From positions 73,149 through 81,040 of the forward strand of contig DFDW01000014.1 of assembly GCA_002369315.1 (NCBI GenBank): a stretch of 7,892 bases of DNA, given 5' to 3'. The notes under the pieces were generated by a model that was given only the letters and a program-made list of their open reading frames with translations, made no database searches and was not told the origin of the DNA. Within the stretch, counting starts at the first letter, position 1, and each line of letters begins with the position of its first letter. Source of the stretch: Ruminococcaceae bacterium UBA3818 (GTDB lineage: Bacteria; Bacillota; Clostridia; Oscillospirales; Ruminococcaceae). Positions 6,001-7,892 of this stretch are shown here, in pieces. A program made the position numbers and the translations under genes.

Positions 6001-6561
6001 ATGTCTATTGAAATTCTGAAAGAAACCGGCGCTTTGTTGGAGGGCCATTTCCTGCTGTCTTCCGGCCGCCATTCCGACCGTTATGCTCAAAACGCCAAAC
6101 TGCTTCAGTACCCGGATAAAGCCGCTGAAGTACTTGCGGTGGTCGCTGAGAAAGTCAAAGATTTGGATATCGACGTTGTGTGCGGTCCGGCGATGGGTGG
6201 AATCATCGTAGCGTACGAGCTGGGACGCCAGCTGGGTAAGCGCGCCATCTTTACCGAGCGGGAAAACAATGTGATGACCCTGCGTCGGGGATTTGAAATC
6301 AAAAAAGGCGAAAAAGTGCTGATCACCGAAGACGTTGTGACCACCGGCAAGTCCTCTATGGAGACCGCTAAGGTCATTGAAGAGCTGGGCGGCGAAGTGG
6401 TAGGCATCGCCTGCATTGTGGACCGCCGGGTCAACGACATTTTTTGCCCGGTTTATTCTGCGATGCAGCTGGAAATCGCGACCTATGAAGCGGATGAGTG
6501 CCCCTTGTGCAAGGCGGGTATCCCGCTGGTGAAACCCGGAAGCCGCAAGTTCGACAAATAA
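6001..6561 (+). CDS. pyrE: Orotate phosphoribosyltransferase
   Basis: PyrE transfers ribose 5-phosphate from PRPP to orotate, producing OMP for PyrF. The 186-residue protein is a type I phosphoribosyltransferase. The orotate/hood region is SSGRHSDRY (20-28), CGPAMGGIIVAYELGR is at 61-76, FTEREN at 84-89, and the 13-residue PRPP motif VLITEDVVTTGKS at 106-118. The end, DECPLCKAGIPLVKPGSR, has a CxxC pair (C167, C170) typical of the Thermus-type PyrE branch rather than the E. coli branch. AAGGAG at 5985-5990 is ten bases before ATG 6001; an in-frame TTG at 5977 lies upstream of that site and is unlikely. A 158-base gap, with no clear terminator or promoter, separates it from carA. Confidence 0.96.
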   Translation: MSIEILKETGALLEGHFLLSSGRHSDRYAQNAKLLQYPDKAAEVLAVVAEKVKDLDIDVVCGPAMGGIIVAYELGRQLGKRAIFTERENNVMTLRRGFEIKKGEKVLITEDVVTTGKSSMETAKVIEELGGEVVGIACIVDRRVNDIFCPVYSAMQLEIATYEADECPLCKAGIPLVKPGSRKFDK

Positions 6562-6595
6562 AAAGGCCCCGGTTCCTGTGAGAGAGGCCATCAAC

Positions 6596-6685
6596 ATGCC
6601 GTCTTTCCGGGAGCAGTCAATTTTCGTTCAAGAAACCGCAGAAGCCCTGCCTTTGGCTGCGCAGGACAGGGCAAATCCATCCTAG
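6596..6685 (+). CDS. Possible 29-codon leader or small protein before carA
   Basis: ATG 6596 follows AGAGAGG (6581-6587) by eight bases and opens a 29-residue frame beginning MPSFREQSIFVQETAEALP and ending ANPS, with TAG at 6683-6685. It ends 34 bases before the carA start. A hairpin (GCCCTG-CCT...AGG-A-CAGGGC, 6644-6672) lies inside the frame and would be opened by a translating ribosome. I do not recognise the peptide, and it shows no run of a single regulatory amino acid. It may only reflect chance in a 158-base gap, so confidence is low. Confidence 0.22.
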   Translation: MPSFREQSIFVQETAEALPLAAQDRANPS

Positions 6686-6709
6686 CACGCCGGCGCGCAG
6701 CGGCGGAAT

Positions 6710-6713
6710 GGAG
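6710..6713 (+). promoter_or_regulatory. Ribosome binding site favouring the second carA ATG
   Basis: GGAG lies six bases before ATG 6720. The ATG at 6708 has only GGCGG upstream and would overlap this site, so 6720 is preferred; the difference is four residues. Confidence 0.6.
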
Positions 6714-6719
6714 ATTGCA

Positions 6720-7817
6720 ATGGAACAAGAGAAAAAAGCGTGGCTGGTTCTGGCTGACGGCACCGTTTTGGAAGGCAAAGCTTTCGGTGCGCAGGGAACC
6801 GCCATTGGAGAAATCGTATTTACCACCGGTATGACCGGTTATCAGGAAGTGCTGACCGATCCGTCGTATTACGGTCAGATCGTCACCCAGACCTATCCGT
6901 TGATCGGAAACTACGGCATCAACCTGGATGACATGGAGTCCTCCGCATCCCATGTGCGGGGCTATGTGGTGCGGGAATGGTGTGACCAGCCGTCCAATTT
7001 CCGGGTGGCCATGAATATCGACCAGTATTTAAAACAGCAGAATGTGATTGCCATCAGCGGTATTGATACCCGGCATCTGACCAAAAAACTGCGGGAATAT
7101 GGCGTGATGAATGGGGCGGTGACGACAGAGTACGAAACCGTTGACCGGGAAAAGTTGCTGGCGGATATCCGCTCGTTTGCCATTGTGGACGCGGTGAAAT
7201 CGGTCACCTGTAAAGAAATCCGGGAGGAAAAAAGCGAGCAGGGCCTTTATCGGGTCGTGTTAATGGACTTTGGGTATAAACGCAACATTGTCCGCTCTTT
7301 GAAAAGGCGTGGATGCGATGTGACGATTGTCCCCTCCTGTACTTCGGCAGAAGAGATCCTGGCCATGAAACCGGATGGGATTATGCTGTCCAACGGACCG
7401 GGAGACCCGGAAGAAAATGTGGAAGTGATCGCCCAAATCAAACAGTTATTTGACGCGGGTGTTCCCATATTCGGCATCTGCCTGGGCCATCAGCTGACGG
7501 CACTGGCCACCGGCGCGAAAACGGTGAAGCTCAAATATGGCCATCGGGGCGCCAATCAGCCGGTGCGTGATTTGGCCCATGACCGGACCTATATCACCTC
7601 CCAGAACCATGGTTATGCGGTGCAGGGCGACACGGTGGACCCGGCGGTGGGCGAGGTGAGCCACATCAACGCAAACGACAATACGGTAGAGGGCGTTCGG
7701 TATAAAAACAGGCCCTGCTTTACCGTGCAGTTCCATCCGGAGGCCAGCGCAGGCCCGCAGGATACATCCTATTTGTTTGATGAGTTTATTGCCATGATGC
7801 GAAAGGAGGCCAAATAA
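6720..7817 (+). CDS. carA: Carbamoyl-phosphate synthase, small (glutaminase) subunit
   Basis: CarA hydrolyses glutamine and sends ammonia to CarB for carbamoyl phosphate synthesis. The 365-residue product is of normal length. The N-terminal CPSase small-subunit domain covers about 1-150, with EIVFTTGMTGYQEVLTDPSY (31-50), TYPLIGNYG (58-66) and ISGIDTRHLTKKLRE (112-126). A class I glutamine amidotransferase domain runs from about 178 to 362: SNGPGDP (224-230), FGICLGHQ with nucleophile C254, KYGHRGANQPV (272-282), TSQNHGY (293-299) and FHPEAS with H339 and E341 completing the triad. carB starts one base after the stop, showing tight coupling. Since the operon makes pyrimidines and no arginine gene is visible, this synthase probably serves UMP synthesis; it could also supply arginine synthesis. 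Confidence 0.97.
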   Translation: MEQEKKAWLVLADGTVLEGKAFGAQGTAIGEIVFTTGMTGYQEVLTDPSYYGQIVTQTYPLIGNYGINLDDMESSASHVRGYVVREWCDQPSNFRVAMNIDQYLKQQNVIAISGIDTRHLTKKLREYGVMNGAVTTEYETVDREKLLADIRSFAIVDAVKSVTCKEIREEKSEQGLYRVVLMDFGYKRNIVRSLKRRGCDVTIVPSCTSAEEILAMKPDGIMLSNGPGDPEENVEVIAQIKQLFDAGVPIFGICLGHQLTALATGAKTVKLKYGHRGANQPVRDLAHDRTYITSQNHGYAVQGDTVDPAVGEVSHINANDNTVEGVRYKNRPCFTVQFHPEASAGPQDTSYLFDEFIAMMRKEAK

Positions 7818-7818
7818 A

Positions 7819-7892
7819 ATGCCAAAACGCAGCGATATCAAAAAAGTCTTGGTAATTGGTTCCGGCCCCATCGTCATCGGGCAGGCGGCGGA
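7819..7892 (+). CDS. carB: Carbamoyl-phosphate synthase, large subunit, N-terminus (truncated by window)
   Basis: AAAGGAGG (7802-7809) stands nine bases before ATG 7819, inside the end of carA. The readable start, MPKRSDIKKVLVIGSGPIVI followed by GQAA, is the signature N-terminus of CarB (MPKR.DI...GPIVIGQA.), the first nucleotide-binding segment of the carboxyphosphate ATP-grasp half. CarB uses ammonia, bicarbonate and two ATP to form carbamoyl phosphate. Only 24 full codons are visible; the 3' end and any downstream operon genes are unseen. Confidence 0.95.
   Translation, partial: MPKRSDIKKVLVIGSGPIVIGQAA

Larger units (their letters stand above)
6562..6719 (+). other. pyrE-carA intergenic region with GC-rich inverted repeats
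   Basis: This is the longest gap within the operon. It contains the hairpin at 6644-6672 and a CGCCG/CGGCG inverted repeat (6688-6692 with 6701-6705) just before the carA ribosome binding site. Neither is followed by a T run, so neither is an intrinsic terminator. I see no good -35/-10 pair. RNA processing, mRNA stability or control of carA translation are possible roles but are not shown by the sequence. Confidence 0.4.
799..7892 (+). other. pyr operon: leader-pyrB-pyrC-pyrF-pyrK-pyrD-pyrE-carA-carB
   Basis: All eight structural genes lie on one strand behind one recognisable promoter, with gaps of 21, 47, 54, 158 and 1 bases and overlaps of 44 and 8. Apart from the leader attenuator, I see no terminator inside the array. 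No pyrR or uracil permease gene precedes pyrB, unlike the B. subtilis pyr operon. A single transcript is inferred, not shown. Confidence 0.8.

Noticed and set aside
6644..6672. Intrinsic terminator between pyrE and carA
   Set aside because: The stem is followed by GC-rich and mixed sequence, not a T run, so it does not qualify as a rho-independent terminator.
6591..6953. 120-codon reverse-strand frame over the pyrE-carA gap
   Set aside because: It overlaps the conserved N-terminus of CarA on the other strand and shows no motif or ribosome binding site that would make it a gene.

Overview
The window holds a pyrimidine (UMP) biosynthesis operon read left to right, preceded by the 3' end of a seryl-tRNA synthetase gene. 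Strong AGGAGG-type ribosome binding sites, tight gene packing, a class 1B dihydroorotate dehydrogenase (PyrD plus PyrK) and a GC content I judge by eye to be in the mid-50s suggest an anaerobic Firmicute, probably of the Clostridia. The lineage is inferred; there is no rRNA gene to confirm it. I see no mobile element, CRISPR array, tRNA or rRNA gene.

Layout. Positions 1-620 are the C-terminal part of serS, closed by a strong rho-independent terminator (637-668). A near-consensus promoter (TTGACG, 17 bp, TATAAT; 799-827) follows. Downstream of it is an unannotated control region: an initially transcribed AATTTT, a 42-codon leader reading frame with a strong ribosome binding site (870-998), and an intrinsic terminator (984-1015) whose loop contains the leader's stop codon. 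The structural genes follow: pyrB (1110-2213), pyrC (2235-3416), pyrF (3464-4357), pyrK (4314-5051), pyrD (5044-5946), pyrE (6001-6561), carA (6720-7817) and the first 74 bases of carB (7819-7892, cut by the window edge).

How the genes work together. CarA/CarB make carbamoyl phosphate, PyrB joins it to aspartate, PyrC closes the ring, PyrD/PyrK oxidise dihydroorotate to orotate, PyrE adds the ribose phosphate and PyrF decarboxylates OMP to UMP. One transcription unit therefore appears to carry every step of de novo UMP synthesis. Most genes are separated by fewer than 60 bases or overlap; the exception is a 158-base gap before carA.

Most notable points. (1) The leader region looks like a Gram-positive counterpart of the E. 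coli pyrL/pyrBI arrangement, in which coupling between ribosome and RNA polymerase, set by UTP supply, decides whether the attenuator terminates. The predicted start-site sequence also resembles the one that causes UTP-dependent reiterative transcription at E. coli pyrBI. (2) PyrB carries a C-terminal extension with the four-cysteine zinc motif of the PyrI regulatory chain but no room for PyrI's nucleotide-binding domain. Together these suggest that control has moved from allostery to transcription, which is an inference. The rest is ordinary core metabolism.
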